Below the pieces are notes generated by a model. The model was not told the origin of the DNA. It searched no databases and was given only the letters and a program-made list of their open reading frames with translations. A DNA stretch of 64,000 nt, from the NCBI RefSeq assembly GCF_900178525.1, contig NZ_FXDJ01000009.1:62001-126000 (forward strand). The letters are read 5' to 3'. The translations under genes and the position numbers were made by a program. Every line of letters begins with the position of its first letter. Within the stretch, counting starts at the first letter, position 1. Origin of the DNA: Massilibacteroides vaginae (lineage in GTDB: Bacteria; Bacteroidota; Bacteroidia; Bacteroidales; Tannerellaceae). Below, one piece after another: positions 1 through 7,416 of this stretch.

Positions 1-732
1 AAGAGACATGTTTTTCTTATCGCGATTATTCTTTGAAATTTTTTGTTCAATGTATGGGTATATCCAATAAGCAACTTTTGTGCTTAGTATTCCAAGACCT
101 GCACCAAAAGCTACATCACCTACCCAATGTTTGTTATTATATATTCTGAATATCCCTGTTCCGGCAGCAATGGTATATCCTGCGATGCCATACCATATAG
201 AAACGTCTTTATATTCTTGCCATAAAAATTCAGCACCCATGAAAGCGACAGCCGTATGCCCCGAAGGGAATGAATTGTTTGCCGATTTGTCGGGTCTTTC
301 TACTTTTGCTGTGTATTTTATGCTATTTACTGATGCAGCTGTGAACAATGCCGACAATCCTAAAATAATTGTTCGGTCTTTAAAGTTGTTTTTACCTTTT
401 ATACCAGCTAAATTCAAAGCATATACACTTGCAGCAGGAACATATTGAGTAATATCGTCAATCTGAAACTTTTCAGGTTGGTGAGTTATTACCTCATGAC
501 CTATGGCATAGTTTAATAACTTTTTATTCGGTGCAAGTGTTGTCTCAACAGCTCCATAAGCCATTAAAGTTGCCGGAATAATCAGTTGTTTATATGGAAA
601 CTTGGATGATTTATCAGAAATACTATCAGCTTCTATTTTTATTATATCATCATTGTCGGCATTAGCCGCATACGATGAAAATATGGAAGAACATAGTATT
701 AGTAAACTTACCATTTTCTTTCTTAATGACAT
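1..732 (-). CDS. PAP2-family phosphatase, exported (3' end beyond window)
   Basis: The frame stays open from an ATG at 732 to the window edge (244 codons), so the C-terminus lies outside. The N-terminus is a signal peptide (MSLRKKMVSLLILCSSIFSS). All three PAP2 acid-phosphatase motifs are visible: KX6RP (K..AKVERPD), PSGH followed by TAVAFMGAEF, and R-X5-H-X3-D (RIYNNKHWVGD). The family removes phosphate from lipid or other small substrates with a histidine nucleophile. Several hydrophobic stretches around the motifs suggest membrane association. It is the last gene visible in the minus-strand metal block, separated from the His-rich gene upstream by about 100 nt that includes two small inverted repeats. 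The substrate cannot be inferred; a link to metal resistance is suggested only by position. Confidence 0.88.
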   Translation of the reverse strand, partial: MSLRKKMVSLLILCSSIFSSYAANADNDDIIKIEADSISDKSSKFPYKQLIIPATLMAYGAVETTLAPNKKLLNYAIGHEVITHQPEKFQIDDITQYVPAASVYALNLAGIKGKNNFKDRTIILGLSALFTAASVNSIKYTAKVERPDKSANNSFPSGHTAVAFMGAEFLWQEYKDVSIWYGIAGYTIAAGTGIFRIYNNKHWVGDVAFGAGLGILSTKVAYWIYPYIEQKISKNNRDKKNMSL

Positions 733-777
733 ATATTATACAAAAAATAAGGTTGTAATATGTACCATTCCCTATAC

Positions 778-825
778 ATCCGATTCAATCGGATATACAA
801 ATAACCTATTTAATGTGAATAGGTT
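778..825. repeat. Two small inverted repeats between PAP2 and the His-rich gene
   Basis: ATCCGATT and AATCGGAT (778-794) form a 17-bp palindrome with a 1-nt centre. AACCTATT and AATAGGTT (803-825) form a second stem with a 7-nt loop, just after the stop codon of the gene ending at 832. The second could end that transcript, but no long T run follows. The first may be an operator for the PAP2 gene starting at 732. Confidence 0.4.
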
Positions 826-831
826 TATAAA

Positions 832-1269
832 TTAAGAAAGTAAGTAAGGCGGGGCACGCAAACCATTAAATAGGTTCGCTTCTGCTGATTTGTAGAAAGA
901 AATAAATTCCCCGTAATCCGATTTAGACGATAAGTATTCCGGATTTAGGATAAAATCCGAAACAAGAAAATATACGGGAAATAAAAACGAATATGAATTA
1001 TCATCGTGGCTTTCTGATTTTGCCACTTTGTATTTTATTCCATTGTTCAATGAAGAAGCAATATAATCAACTTCGGCAACACAAGATTGGTCATCGCCTT
1101 TTGGAATATTGCCATGATGGGTATGTTCATCGTTTATGGCATCATCTTGTTCACAGTATTCTGTAACAATACAAGCAGTCCCTTCATGATGATGATGAGG
1201 CACAATTGCAACCAACATCAAAACTAATGTTGATAATGCAATAAATGATATGGAAACTGCTTTTTTCAC
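832..1269 (-). CDS. Small exported His/Cys-rich protein (DUF6769-like)
   Basis: The product has 145 aa. An N-terminal hydrophobic signal segment (about residues 3-23) is followed directly by PHHHHEG and by Cys residues (TACIVTEYC), then HTHH. The rest has no motif I recognise. The shape, a signal peptide ending in a run of His, matches small Bacteroidetes periplasmic proteins that I associate with DUF6769; that family name is a tentative recollection. Clustered His and Cys beside a Fur-family repressor gene (44 nt upstream) point to metal binding or metal-regulated expression. A -7-like TACATTTG and a dyad lie in its upstream gap, so it may be a direct Fur target. Function is otherwise unknown. 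Confidence 0.75.
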   Translation of the reverse strand: MKKAVSISFIALSTLVLMLVAIVPHHHHEGTACIVTEYCEQDDAINDEHTHHGNIPKGDDQSCVAEVDYIASSLNNGIKYKVAKSESHDDNSYSFLFPVYFLVSDFILNPEYLSSKSDYGEFISFYKSAEANLFNGLRAPPYLLS

Positions 1270-1288
1270 TAATATTTTATTAATAACG

Positions 1289-1326
1289 CAAATGTACGTA
1301 AAAATGTTTGCAACTAAGTTGCAAAC
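1289..1326 (-). promoter_or_regulatory. Candidate promoter and Fur-type operator before the His-rich gene
   Basis: On the minus strand a TACATTTG element (1289-1296) matches the Bacteroidetes -7 consensus TAnnTTTG. Just upstream lies a perfect dyad, GTTTGCAAC-TAA-GTTGCAAAC as read on the plus strand (1306-1326), which overlaps the stop codon of the fur-like gene. The dyad sits where a repressor would block the -33 region. The assignment to the Fur-family protein is inferred from proximity. Confidence 0.5.
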
Positions 1327-1736
1327 TTGTCACAATCTCCGCAATAGCCTTTAATTACAAGGTTTATGCCTTCCATTTCCATGCCTTGAGGCAATTCAAA
1401 TTTAGGCATAAGAATATTTTCTAAACAGAATGCTTTCTTGCAATAGTTACAGTAAAAATGCACATGAGAATCACTCACTTCGCAATTACAATCATCTTTA
1501 CAAATCGAGTATTTGATAGCCCCCGATCCATCGTCAAAACTGTGAATCAGTCCATTATTATTAAAAAGATGAATGGCTCGTGAAATTGTTGATTTATCAA
1601 CACTAGTGAGCTTGCTCTCTAAATCTCCAAGGCTGAACGCACTATCAAATTCTTTCATCGATTTAAAAATCAGAATACGACCAGAGGTCGGTTTAATATC
1701 CCGATTTTCAAGTAATTTTTCTATTGATTCTTTCAT
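1314..1736 (-). CDS. Fur-family metal-responsive transcriptional repressor
   Basis: The product has 140 aa, the usual Fur length. The N-terminal winged helix covers about residues 5-80, with the typical DKSTISRAIHLFNNNGLIH recognition region. The C-terminal half carries the metal sites: HVHFYC, CNYC and CGDC supply two CxxC pairs for structural zinc. Fur proteins dimerise and bind AT-rich dyads when metal-loaded. Whether this one senses zinc, iron or another metal cannot be read from sequence; the copper/zinc-type neighbours favour a non-iron metal. It lies between two His-rich protein genes on the same strand. A long dyad overlapping its own promoter region (1767-1805) suggests autoregulation. 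Confidence 0.88.
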   Translation of the reverse strand: MKESIEKLLENRDIKPTSGRILIFKSMKEFDSAFSLGDLESKLTSVDKSTISRAIHLFNNNGLIHSFDDGSGAIKYSICKDDCNCEVSDSHVHFYCNYCKKAFCLENILMPKFELPQGMEMEGINLVIKGYCGDCDKFAT

Positions 1737-1766
1737 GTATAATTTAATTACTAAACATTTACAACG

Positions 1767-1805
1767 AATATGCCAAAAGTATAGTTTCTATACTTTTGAC
1801 ATATT
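1767..1805 (-). promoter_or_regulatory. Long dyad upstream of the fur-like gene (candidate autoregulatory operator)
   Basis: CAAAAGTATAG and CTATACTTTTG flank a TTT centre as an 11-bp perfect inverted repeat (1774-1798). After one mismatch it extends with AATATG/CATATT to 18-bp arms. Read on the minus strand it contains TACTTTTG, a match to the -7 consensus, about 30 nt before the fur-like ATG at 1736. A repressor bound here would cover the promoter. It could instead act as a terminator hairpin for the gene ending at 1831, although the T run is short. Confidence 0.5.
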
Positions 1806-1830
1806 CTTCTTGAAAACGTACTTCAAGTTT

Positions 1831-2424
1831 TTATTTATGATGCCCTCCATCATTATGGTTGTTGCTATTGTTAGTTGTTCCATGATTATGGCTCTTATCT
1901 GTGCAGGTTGCCGCATCATGAGTATTTCCGTTGTTGGCTTCACCATGATTATGTGTAGCATCATTACAGGTTGCTACATCATGTGTCCCTCCATTAGTTG
2001 TTCCATGATCATGATTCTTATCTATGCAGGTTGTAGCATCATGAGTTCCTCCATTGCTGTTTCCGCCGTGATTATGTGTAGCATCATTACAGGTTGCTGC
2101 ATCATGAGTTTCTCCGTTATAGTGAGAATGACCTCCTTTAGCAGATCCGTTAATATGCTTCCCGTCATGTGTAACACCATCATGGTCAGGGAAAGGACAT
2201 GCTTGATGCGTACCATCTGCAAGGATTTCACAATTCTCATGATTACCCAAAGTACATTGGGATAAAACGCTTGATGTGTATGATTTAACATCCGAATATC
2301 CAAGATTTGAAGCACGGGTTGCTACACCATTATCTGAACTTTCAAGACCTTGAATATCGTTGTCTTTACTACATGATGTGAATAATAAAGCTGATGCGAA
2401 AAATAAATAAAAGATTACTTTCAT
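1831..2424 (-). CDS. His-rich tandem-repeat lipoprotein
   Basis: The product has 197 aa. The signal peptide ends in a lipobox (LLFTSC) at Cys18. A short middle region contains CTLGNHENCEILADGTHQAC, shared almost word for word with the next lipoprotein gene. From about residue 100 onward there are four tandem repeats of 20-21 aa, each with GTHDAATC and THNHG-like cores, giving about two dozen His plus one Cys per repeat. The DNA shows the same period of 60-63 bp. The protein should be a surface or periplasmic metal-binding sponge, probably for copper or zinc, judging by composition and by the adjacent Fur and Cu-efflux genes. I know of no named family for it. Confidence 0.8.
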   Translation of the reverse strand: MKVIFYLFFASALLFTSCSKDNDIQGLESSDNGVATRASNLGYSDVKSYTSSVLSQCTLGNHENCEILADGTHQACPFPDHDGVTHDGKHINGSAKGGHSHYNGETHDAATCNDATHNHGGNSNGGTHDATTCIDKNHDHGTTNGGTHDVATCNDATHNHGEANNGNTHDAATCTDKSHNHGTTNNSNNHNDGGHHK

Positions 2425-2447
2425 GATTTAATTTATTACTGTTGTTT

Positions 2448-2478
2448 TTCTATTCTTGCTTTTGAGCAAGTAATAGAA
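2448..2478. terminator. Stem-loop between the two His-rich lipoprotein genes
   Basis: TTCTATTCTTGCT pairs with AGCAAGTAATAGAA around a TTTG loop, with a single bulged base. It lies just after the stop codon of the gene ending at 2482 and before the next start at 2424. The downstream T run on the minus strand is poor, so it may be a processing or attenuation hairpin rather than a strong terminator. Confidence 0.4.
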
Positions 2479-2481
2479 TTA

Positions 2482-2841
2482 TTAATTATGCCCTCCGTTA
2501 TGATTCTGACCATGAGAACCATGAGAGTGCCCGTTCGCATCGTGCGTTCCGTGGTCGGTTCCGTTGTGATGAGTTCCATCATGCTTAGTTCCCGAATGCT
2601 CTGCATAACCACATGCTTGGTGTGTGCCATCATTCAGAATATCGCAATTTTCATGGTTCCCGGCAGCATGTTGCTCTGCTACACTTGCTTTGTAAGCGTT
2701 AGCATCCGAAAAGCCAAGAGATGAAGCACGTAGTTCCAAATTTTGTTCTGTATTTCCTAAGTTATGATCATCATCCTTACTGCATGAGGCAAATGCAACT
2801 ACAAACGCTAAAATGGCTAATGAATAAAATACTTTTTTCAT
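2482..2841 (-). CDS. His-rich lipoprotein, short paralogue
   Basis: The product has 119 aa with a signal peptide and lipobox (VAFASC, Cys20) followed by SKDDDH. The middle region (HAAGNHENCDILNDGTHQAC) is clearly paralogous to that of the neighbour encoded at 1831-2424, including the two Cys. Its tail is a compact run rich in His, Gly, Asn and Asp (HHNGTDHGTHDANGHSHGSHG) without the longer Cys-bearing repeats of the neighbour. It is probably a metal-binding lipoprotein that arose by duplication. Upstream (2883-2917) lies a bipartite element also present before the ECF sigma gene at 18277, so expression is probably metal-regulated. Confidence 0.8.
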   Translation of the reverse strand: MKKVFYSLAILAFVVAFASCSKDDDHNLGNTEQNLELRASSLGFSDANAYKASVAEQHAAGNHENCDILNDGTHQACGYAEHSGTKHDGTHHNGTDHGTHDANGHSHGSHGQNHNGGHN

Positions 2842-2882
2842 GTTTCTCTTATTTTTAATTATTTAAATTGAAATTCTATCTA

Positions 2883-2917
2883 TATACCAATTAGTAATAA
2901 TTTTACCCTATGGTAAA
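2883..2917 (-). promoter_or_regulatory. Bipartite regulatory element, copy 1
   Basis: On the plus strand the element reads TATACCAATT, 11 nt, then TACCCTATGG. The second half lies in a perfect dyad TTTACC-CTAT-GGTAAA (2902-2917). The same two half-elements with exactly the same 11-nt spacing recur at 18298-18331. Both copies lie directly upstream of minus-strand genes (proximal ends 42 and 21 nt from the start codons). The element is either a promoter for an alternative sigma factor or an activator/repressor site. Confidence 0.55.
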
Positions 2918-2937
2918 TCAGAAAATAATTTCAAAAT

Positions 2938-3309
2938 CTATTTACGGTACTTGCAGCATCCGGGAAGAGCATCATAAGTTGCTTGATCCGCTTTGTGTTT
3001 TTCTGTATCATGCCCCACTTTCGCTAAAGCCTTACTTATAGCATCAACAGATGTTTTGCTTCCATCAAAATTAACGTGTATTTGTTGCGTTTCTGCATCC
3101 CACTGAGCCGATGAAACTCCATCAATTGATTTAGCCGTCTTTTCAATTCTATCCTTACACATATCGCATGACCCATTAACTACAAAATGTTGATGGACTT
3201 GCTCTGTTGTTGTTGCTGCTTTTTGTTGGTTAGCATTCTTTTTAGAACCACCTGATCCACAAGCTGTCAATAATGCTACAGCGGCAATGATAATTAATAA
3301 ATTTTTCAT
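2938..3309 (-). CDS. HMA-domain lipoprotein (periplasmic metal chaperone-like)
   Basis: The product has 123 aa. A signal peptide with lipobox (LLTACG, Cys17) is followed by a Lys/Gln linker and a heavy-metal-associated fold with the metal loop GSCDMCKDRIE. The terminal LPGCCKYRK adds a CC pair. The HMA part is closely paralogous to the C-terminal domain of the CusB-type adaptor encoded at 5831-7414, down to the same CCKYR ending. HMA domains bind Cu(I) or similar ions through CxxC and hand them to partner proteins. It lies 22 nt downstream of the CopA-type ATPase gene and is probably cotranscribed. A role passing copper between ATPase, adaptor and His-rich lipoproteins is inference. Confidence 0.85.
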   Translation of the reverse strand: MKNLLIIIAAVALLTACGSGGSKKNANQQKAATTTEQVHQHFVVNGSCDMCKDRIEKTAKSIDGVSSAQWDAETQQIHVNFDGSKTSVDAISKALAKVGHDTEKHKADQATYDALPGCCKYRK

Positions 3310-3331
3310 AATAAACTTCTTTAATTTGTTG

Positions 3332-5827
3332 TTATAAATTGATATTTTTTAATCTTAATGCGTTTAATATAACGCAAACTGAACTTAAACTCATCGCAAT
3401 GGCCGCAATCATAGGAGATAGTAGTATTCCAAAAAGCGGATACAAAATACCGGCAGCAATCGGAATACCCAATACGTTGTAAATAAATGCAAAAAACAAA
3501 TTCTGCTTTATGTTTTTCATGGTTGCATGACTTAACTTTTTAGCTTTTACAATCCCTTGTAAATCTCCTTTCAGCAACGTTATTGAAGCACTTTCTATCG
3601 CTACATCTGTTCCGGTACCCATCGCTATGCCAATGTCAGACTGAGCCAGAGCCGGTGCATCGTTTATACCGTCTCCGGCCATAGCGACCACCTTGCCCTC
3701 TTTTTGTAACCGGTGTATTTCATCCAATTTATCTCCGGGCAAACATTGAGCTTTATAATCAGTTAAACCTAATTCGTCCGCAACCGCTTTTGCCGTGAGT
3801 TCATTATCTCCGGTTAACATGATAACTTGAACATTTTGTTTTAAAAGCATTTGTATTGCATTCGAGCTTGTTTTCTTAATGGCATCGGTTATACAGATAT
3901 AGCCTGCTATTTCAGTATTAACCGCAAGATATGATACGGTTTTACCCATACCCTGTTCATGCTTGACCTCTCTTTCTACAGACTCAGGAATTTGAACATT
4001 GATTTGTTCCATCAACTGCTTATTCCCTAATGCCAATTTGTTATTTGCAATATATCCGATAACGCCTTTGCCCGAAACAGCCTCAAAATTAGAGATACTA
4101 TCTGTTTTTGACTTAACTGATTTTCCATATTCAACAACAGCTTTTGCCAACGGATGTTCACTATATTGATTAATTGAAGCACTATAGTATGCCACATCCT
4201 CCTCAGTGTAGCTTCCAAATGGTTTTACTTTACCTACAGTAGGCTTACCTTCTGTTATTGTACCTGTTTTATCTACGATGAGAACGTTTACTTTATCAAA
4301 TCTCTCCAATGCTGCGGCATCTTTAATCAGAACTCCGTTTTGAGCACCTTTGCCTATACCGACCATTACAGACATGGGTGTTGCAAGTCCTAAAGCACAA
4401 GGACAAGCAATTATCAGTACAGCAAGTGCATTACTAAATGCAAATACATATGCCGGAACCGGCCCCCAAATTATCCACACGGCAAAAGTGAGTAAAGCAA
4501 CAGCGATAACAACAGGAACGAATACTCGAGAGATTCTATCCGCTAACTTTTGGATAGGTGCTTTTGAACGACTTGCATTCTCAACCATTGTTATAATCTG
4601 AGATAGAATAGTTTCGCTTCCTACCTTTTCTGCTATCATTGTAAATGAACTTGTGCCGTTTATTGTGCCGGAAGTAACTGTATCCCCTTTTATTTTATCC
4701 ACAGGTATTGGTTCGCCGGAAATCATTGACTCATCAATACTGCCTGTGCCTTCCAATACATATCCGTCAACAGGGATTTTATCCCCGGGTTTTACACGTA
4801 AAACATCACCTTTTTTTATTTCACTGATTGGTATTGATCTATCCTCTCCATTAATTACCAATGTCGATTCGGTTGGAGCCAATTTTAAAAGTTCTCTCAA
4901 TGCAGTGTTTGTTCTGCTATGCGCTTTAGCTTCTAAAAGTTGCCCCAATAAAACTAAGGTAAGTATAACCGTTACCGCTTCGAAATATAGAAATACCTGC
5001 CCGTTATGCCCTCTAAATTGTTCGGGAAATATGGACGGAAATAATAACGCTACTATGCTATATATAAATGCTGCTCCCGTACCTATACCTATCAGAGTAA
5101 ACATGTTTAGATTCATTGTTCTGATTGAAGTCCATGCCCTCTGAAAAAACATCCAAGTTGCGTAGAATACAACAGGAATTGAAAGTGCAAACTGTAATTT
5201 ACTTGAAATAGCAGGTGAAATTATTTTTGAAACAGGATTTCCGGGTATCATTTCAAGCATTGCCAATACAAATACAGGGATGGTAAAAAGTAAGGCTACT
5301 TTAAACTTTTTCAATAAATCTTGGTATCCAGAGTCATTGTCTTGTGCCTGTACGGGAACTAAATCCATACCACAAATAGGACAGCTTCCCGGTTCAGGTT
5401 TAATAATTTCCGGGTGCATCGGGCATGTGTACTCACTTACTGTAATTACAGGCTGCTTTATCAAATCCATACCGCAAACAGGACAACTTCCAAACTTATC
5501 GTAAGTTTTATCCCCTTCGCAATACATAGGACAGTAATATATTCCTTTATCTCTATCGACCTTCGACGATTTAATACTTGCCGAGCCACAGCAACCCGAA
5601 TGATTTTTATGTTCATTTCCTTTGATTTCCTCAATTGTGTAACTGCCAATTTCGGATAATGCTTTTTGAAATGTTTGAGTAGGGATATGCTTGTCCATCG
5701 TAATGATAGCCTCAGGAGGGGTTAAGGTTACAACGGCCTTAACACCCTCTAAGCTATTCAATGCTTTTTCTACTTTACTTAGGCAACCGTTACATGTCAT
5801 GTTGCCGATTTTATATTTATGTGTCAT
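3332..5827 (-). CDS. copA: Cu(I)-translocating P1B-type ATPase
   Basis: The product has 831 aa. In order it has an N-terminal HMA domain (GNMTCNGC), two heavy-metal-binding YHS-like modules (CPMYC...CPVCGMDL and CPMHP...CPICGMDL), then the transmembrane and catalytic core: TGES-like SGEPIPV, the CPC metal motif in ACPCALG, the phosphorylation site DKTGT, HP (SEHPLA), TGDN and GDGINDAPAL. The YN pair (YNVLGIP) and MSLSSV...NALRL near the end are typical of the Cu(I) subgroup. It uses ATP to pump Cu(I) or Ag(I) out of the cytoplasm. It is spaced 3 nt from the adaptor gene upstream, so pump, channel, adaptor and ATPase form one operon. The symbol is a family-level call. Confidence 0.95.
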   Translation of the reverse strand: MTHKYKIGNMTCNGCLSKVEKALNSLEGVKAVVTLTPPEAIITMDKHIPTQTFQKALSEIGSYTIEEIKGNEHKNHSGCCGSASIKSSKVDRDKGIYYCPMYCEGDKTYDKFGSCPVCGMDLIKQPVITVSEYTCPMHPEIIKPEPGSCPICGMDLVPVQAQDNDSGYQDLLKKFKVALLFTIPVFVLAMLEMIPGNPVSKIISPAISSKLQFALSIPVVFYATWMFFQRAWTSIRTMNLNMFTLIGIGTGAAFIYSIVALLFPSIFPEQFRGHNGQVFLYFEAVTVILTLVLLGQLLEAKAHSRTNTALRELLKLAPTESTLVINGEDRSIPISEIKKGDVLRVKPGDKIPVDGYVLEGTGSIDESMISGEPIPVDKIKGDTVTSGTINGTSSFTMIAEKVGSETILSQIITMVENASRSKAPIQKLADRISRVFVPVVIAVALLTFAVWIIWGPVPAYVFAFSNALAVLIIACPCALGLATPMSVMVGIGKGAQNGVLIKDAAALERFDKVNVLIVDKTGTITEGKPTVGKVKPFGSYTEEDVAYYSASINQYSEHPLAKAVVEYGKSVKSKTDSISNFEAVSGKGVIGYIANNKLALGNKQLMEQINVQIPESVEREVKHEQGMGKTVSYLAVNTEIAGYICITDAIKKTSSNAIQMLLKQNVQVIMLTGDNELTAKAVADELGLTDYKAQCLPGDKLDEIHRLQKEGKVVAMAGDGINDAPALAQSDIGIAMGTGTDVAIESASITLLKGDLQGIVKAKKLSHATMKNIKQNLFFAFIYNVLGIPIAAGILYPLFGILLSPMIAAIAMSLSSVCVILNALRLKNINL

Positions 5828-5830
5828 AAC

Positions 5831-7414
5831 CTATCGGTATTTGCAGCAATCAGGTAAGGCGTTGTAAGTTGCTTGGTCTGCTTTGTATTTATCGGTGTCG
5901 TGACCAACTTTAGCCATAGCCTTACTGATAGCGTCTATTGATGTTTTCGATGATTCAAAATTAACATGTAACTGTTTAGCATTTTGATCCCAAGTTGCAG
6001 TGGTAACTCCGGCAATTGCCTTTGCTGCTGTTTCAATTCGTTCCTTACACATTTCACAACTGCCGTTTACATTTATCGCAGCGTGTTCTGTCTTAGCACT
6101 ACTCTTGCTTGAAGTTCCACCTGACATGTCATGTCCTTCATGCCCAGTCATTGGTTGTGATACTTCATTGTTCATCATACTTTTTTTGCCTTCAAGTTGT
6201 GCGCTTGCATCAATAGAGAATACTCCGTTTGTAACTATTCTTTCACCTTCTGTTAAACCGTCTAATACGACATACGAATCGCCCAGTGACGGCCCGAGTT
6301 CAATTTCACGCAGTTTGAAAATAGGGGAATTGCTATTCGCCTGTTTAACGTAAACAATTGAGCGTTTCCCTGTCCAAAGTATAGCTGTTTTTGGAATCAC
6401 AATTTCATTCTTCAATTGTTTTAGCGGAGCATTTACTATCGCGCTTGCATACATTTCGGGCTTCAATTCCATCCCGGGATTTGATGTTTCTACTCTGACT
6501 TTTGCCGTACGTGTAGTTTTATCTATAATAGGGTCAATAAAGGATATGTTGCCAGAAAACTTTTTGCCCGGAATAGCCTGTAGGGTAAATTCGAGCTTGT
6601 CGCCAACCTTAAGAAATGGCAGGTCTACTTCATAAGCATCGAACATTGCCCACACTCTTGATAAATTTGCGATGTCAAATAATACACTTCCGGCTGTAAT
6701 ATAATCTCCCTGACTAACTTTCTTCGAAATAACAATACCGCTTGTATTTGCCTTAATATCAATATTCGGCGATACATTACCCGATGTTTCGATTTTAGAA
6801 ATCTGCTCATCTGTTAATTTCCACAACCTTAACTTTTCTTTTGCAGCTTCAACTAATCTCGGCTGAGTTTCTTTCAGTTTAACTGCCTCCAACAATTCTT
6901 GTTGAGCATTTAGCAGGTCGGGAGAGTAAATGGTTGCAATGGTTGCACCCTGTCTTACACTTTCTCCTGTAAAGTCAACATACAATTTTTCAATACGCCC
7001 TCCGACATGTGCCGTTTGTGATTGAAGACTTCGTTCATCAGGCTGGATTGTTCCGTACAAAGACACTTCTTTAATCGGCCTTTCTCGGCTCACTACAGAA
7101 GTTTGAACATTAGCAAGTGCCGCAGCTTCCTCTGATAGTTCTATTGCTCCATCATCAGCTATATCACTTGAACCGCCTGTTCTTAACGGAATTAAATCCA
7201 TTGCACAAATAGGACATTTACCGGGTTTGTCTTGTTTTATCTGTGGGTGCATCGAGCATGTCCAAACTTGGTTCTCTACAACTTCTTTATGTTCGCTTTC
7301 ATCATGTCCACTTGATGAGCCTCCAAAAATGAGCCACCCAACGAACAGTCCTATCAAAAGCACTAAAGCATATCTTAAATATTTGCTTTTGAATATATTT
7401 TTGATCTTTTCCAT
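5831..7414 (-). CDS. cusB: CusB-type RND periplasmic adaptor with HMBD and C-terminal HMA domain
   Basis: The product has 527 aa. An N-terminal membrane anchor (about residues 14-32) is followed by a heavy-metal-binding module (CSMHP...CPICAMDL), then the membrane-fusion core: barrel-sandwich, alpha-hairpin (LLNAQQELLEAVKLKE) and beta-barrel regions. A fused C-terminal HMA domain starts near residue 445 with GSCEMCKERIE and ends CCKYR. CusB adaptors link the inner-membrane pump to the TolC channel and can pass Cu(I)/Ag(I) to the pump. The C-terminal HMA is an addition to the usual CusB layout and is nearly the same as the lipoprotein encoded at 2938-3309. It is spaced 2 nt from the TolC-type gene. 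Confidence 0.93.
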   Translation of the reverse strand: MEKIKNIFKSKYLRYALVLLIGLFVGWLIFGGSSSGHDESEHKEVVENQVWTCSMHPQIKQDKPGKCPICAMDLIPLRTGGSSDIADDGAIELSEEAAALANVQTSVVSRERPIKEVSLYGTIQPDERSLQSQTAHVGGRIEKLYVDFTGESVRQGATIATIYSPDLLNAQQELLEAVKLKETQPRLVEAAKEKLRLWKLTDEQISKIETSGNVSPNIDIKANTSGIVISKKVSQGDYITAGSVLFDIANLSRVWAMFDAYEVDLPFLKVGDKLEFTLQAIPGKKFSGNISFIDPIIDKTTRTAKVRVETSNPGMELKPEMYASAIVNAPLKQLKNEIVIPKTAILWTGKRSIVYVKQANSNSPIFKLREIELGPSLGDSYVVLDGLTEGERIVTNGVFSIDASAQLEGKKSMMNNEVSQPMTGHEGHDMSGGTSSKSSAKTEHAAINVNGSCEMCKERIETAAKAIAGVTTATWDQNAKQLHVNFESSKTSIDAISKAMAKVGHDTDKYKADQATYNALPDCCKYR

Positions 7415-7416
7415 AA

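Noticed and set aside
1573-2265. Long open frame on the plus strand opposite the His-rich lipoprotein and fur-like genes
   Set aside because: Its Met/Ile/Cys-rich repetitive composition is the mirror image of the His-rich repeats; it has no signal, domain or sensible start.
4653-5144. Plus-strand open frame inside copA
   Set aside because: It lies antisense to strongly conserved ATPase motifs and shows no domain.
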